DNA from: Candidatus Kariarchaeota archaeon
GTDB taxonomy: Archaea; Asgardarchaeota; Heimdallarchaeia; Heimdallarchaeales; Kariarchaeaceae
Direction: 5' to 3'
NCBI GenBank assembly: GCA_016839545.1
Contig: JAEOUB010000411.1
Location: 1-6,840 of the forward strand
Length of the DNA stretch: 6,840 nt
Both the position numbers and the translations under genes were made by a program. The notes beneath the pieces were generated by a model. That model was not told the origin of the DNA and ran no database searches. It was given only the letters and a program-made list of their open reading frames with translations. Position 1 is the first letter of the stretch, and the number at the start of each line of letters is the position of its first letter. Of this stretch, positions 5,348-6,840 are shown in pieces.

Positions 5348-6840
5348 ATGAGCGAGGAGGCAAGCACGGCATATATTGTCGAACATGGACATGCTCAGAC
5401 ACTGGATAAGGTCGTAAAACACCTTCGTACAGACCCAGAAAAGGGTATATCCATATCAGAGGCGGTACAACGCAGTGACGCTGTGGGTCCCAACCTGATT
5501 GTTACACCCTCACCATCAGTCTGGCAGGTATATCTCGCACCTCTTTTTGATACCCTGATCACGGTATATCTCATCATCACGGGTATCATGGTCTTCCTCG
5601 CTCTGTTTGTCGACGAGATACTTTCAAAAGTAGCATTCTGGCTGGTCATGATTGCATTCAATTTTGCAATGGCAATCTTCCAGCAGTACCGGGCACAGAA
5701 GAAGGTACAGGCACTGGCCAATCTCTCTCCCCCTGTCTGTAAAGTGATCAGAAATGGCGAATTCATGGAACTGGAGGCAAGAGAACTGGTTCCTGGAGAT
5801 CTGGTAGATCTGGCACTGGGAGATCGTATCCCTGCCGACGCCCGTATTGTCTCTTCCAGTTCACTGACTGTAAATGAGGCGTCGCTCACTGGTGAGAGTG
5901 TGGCCGTTAAGAAAATGGCAGATGGTAGTGAGGCATTGGACCATGAGACACCGATTGCCAAACATAGCAATATGGTCTATCTGGGTACATTTGTGCAGAC
6001 TGGTTCAGGTAAGGCAATAGTGACCAAGACGGGAAATGATACAGAACTGGGTAGAATTGCAACTGAGATGTCAAGTATGTCATCTGTGGAGATACCCCTA
6101 CGTACCAAGGTAAATACCCTTGGTAAGGGCCTCTCCGCATTGATGGTTGCATTCTTGGTAATACTGGTTGCCTCCACCGCCATTCGCAGGGCAAACAGTG
6201 GAGTTGACTTCACCTTTGAACAGTTTGCATTTGACATAGCTCAGGCAATAATCAATGCCATGAGTGTATTACCCATTAATATTCCCCTGTTGACGACTGT
6301 GGTGCTAATTACTGGTGTTCTCAACATGGCATCAAAGAAAGTGGTAATCAAAGAGCTCTCGGCAGTCGAGACCCTGGGTAGATGTTCTGTTCTCTGCTCA
6401 GACAAGACCGGAACAATCACCACTGGAAAGATGACTGTGAAGATGGTGTGGGATACCAACCACTACTACCAGGTACTACCCAAAGAGGATTATCGCAACG
6501 AGATTTACAAGATTGAGACGGATAATATCCTGGATAATGTGGACAAACTCCCTGAGGATTATGAGATCATAGAGAAGATAGAGCCTGAGTCGGCACTTGA
6601 ACTACTGATGACCTGTGCCGTACTGAACAATGATGCAGATATCACTCCTGTTGAGAGTGAAGATGGCAGTATAGATTACAAAATTGTGGGAAATTTCACA
6701 GATGGCGCATTGTTAGTACTTTCACAGACCAATGGATTGCAGATCTCAGATATCAAGCAACGTTACCAACAGATCACCTCCTATCCCTTTGACTCCTCAC
6801 TCAAGAGAATGAGTGGGTTGTTCAAGGACACACAGGAGGA
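5348..6840 (+). CDS. Second P-type cation-transporting ATPase, N-terminal part (3' end outside window)
   Basis: The frame opens at ATG 5348 and is still open at the window end, giving 497 full codons, about half of a protein expected to be near 980 residues. It is a close paralogue of the ATPase just upstream: the same order of parts and long identical blocks, for example PINIPLLTTVVL and ETLGRCSVLCSDKTGT. Visible parts are an N-terminal segment, M1/M2 (about 67-88, 95-114), TGES (181-184), M3/M4 with PINIP (309-313), phosphorylation site D352 in DKTGTIT, NFTDGALL in the nucleotide domain and F481 in FDSSLKRMS. The KGA, TGD and GDG motifs, and M5-M10, lie past the edge. The copies differ most in the N terminus, the M3/M4 loop and the insert after the phosphorylation site. 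The shared PINIP shows the altered M4 site is a subfamily trait, not a mutation in one copy. Ion specificity is unknown. Confidence 0.92.
   Translation, partial: MSEEASTAYIVEHGHAQTLDKVVKHLRTDPEKGISISEAVQRSDAVGPNLIVTPSPSVWQVYLAPLFDTLITVYLIITGIMVFLALFVDEILSKVAFWLVMIAFNFAMAIFQQYRAQKKVQALANLSPPVCKVIRNGEFMELEARELVPGDLVDLALGDRIPADARIVSSSSLTVNEASLTGESVAVKKMADGSEALDHETPIAKHSNMVYLGTFVQTGSGKAIVTKTGNDTELGRIATEMSSMSSVEIPLRTKVNTLGKGLSALMVAFLVILVASTAIRRANSGVDFTFEQFAFDIAQAIINAMSVLPINIPLLTTVVLITGVLNMASKKVVIKELSAVETLGRCSVLCSDKTGTITTGKMTVKMVWDTNHYYQVLPKEDYRNEIYKIETDNILDNVDKLPEDYEIIEKIEPESALELLMTCAVLNNDADITPVESEDGSIDYKIVGNFTDGALLVLSQTNGLQISDIKQRYQQITSYPFDSSLKRMSGLFKDTQE

Overview
The window looks archaeal. Two lines of evidence support this: archaeal-style BRE/TATA-like elements sit about 21-32 bases upstream of the four start codons that can be judged, and three of those starts have no convincing Shine-Dalgarno sequence, as expected for leaderless or nearly leaderless transcripts. 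Base composition is moderate, and the proteins read as typical of uncultured archaeal assemblies. An Asgard (for example Thorarchaeota-like) source is a guess that cannot be settled from this sequence.

Layout. Bases 1-283 (+) hold the 3' end of an alpha/beta-hydrolase-fold gene. It converges on, and overlaps by 30 bases, a serine racemase/threonine ammonia-lyase-like PLP enzyme (254-1213, -). Upstream of that, on the same strand, is a SDR39U1/YfcH-type NAD(P)-dependent epimerase-like gene (1268-2185, -). A 132-base intergenic region then separates it from the divergent gene that dominates the right half: a complete 979-residue P-type ATPase (2318-5257, +). After 90 bases comes a second P-type ATPase of the same subfamily (5348 to beyond the window end, +). 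Intergenic stretches are 54, 132 and 90 bases long, and none exceeds 300 bases.

How the genes relate. The hydrolase, PLP enzyme and epimerase look like separate metabolic housekeeping functions with no obvious shared pathway. The two ATPases are tandem paralogues, each with its own promoter-like element. Both have the full catalytic machinery visible in the window. The complete copy combines a P2-like body (ETLGRCSVLCSDKTGT motif, N-x-x-E in M5, PPDxDIM after M6) with an unusual ion pathway: PINIP in M4 in place of PEGLP, and FTIVHAFP in M6 in place of NLVTDGLP. The transported ion therefore cannot be assigned by homology. This pair is the most interesting content of the window. No RNA gene, mobile element or CRISPR array was recognised.
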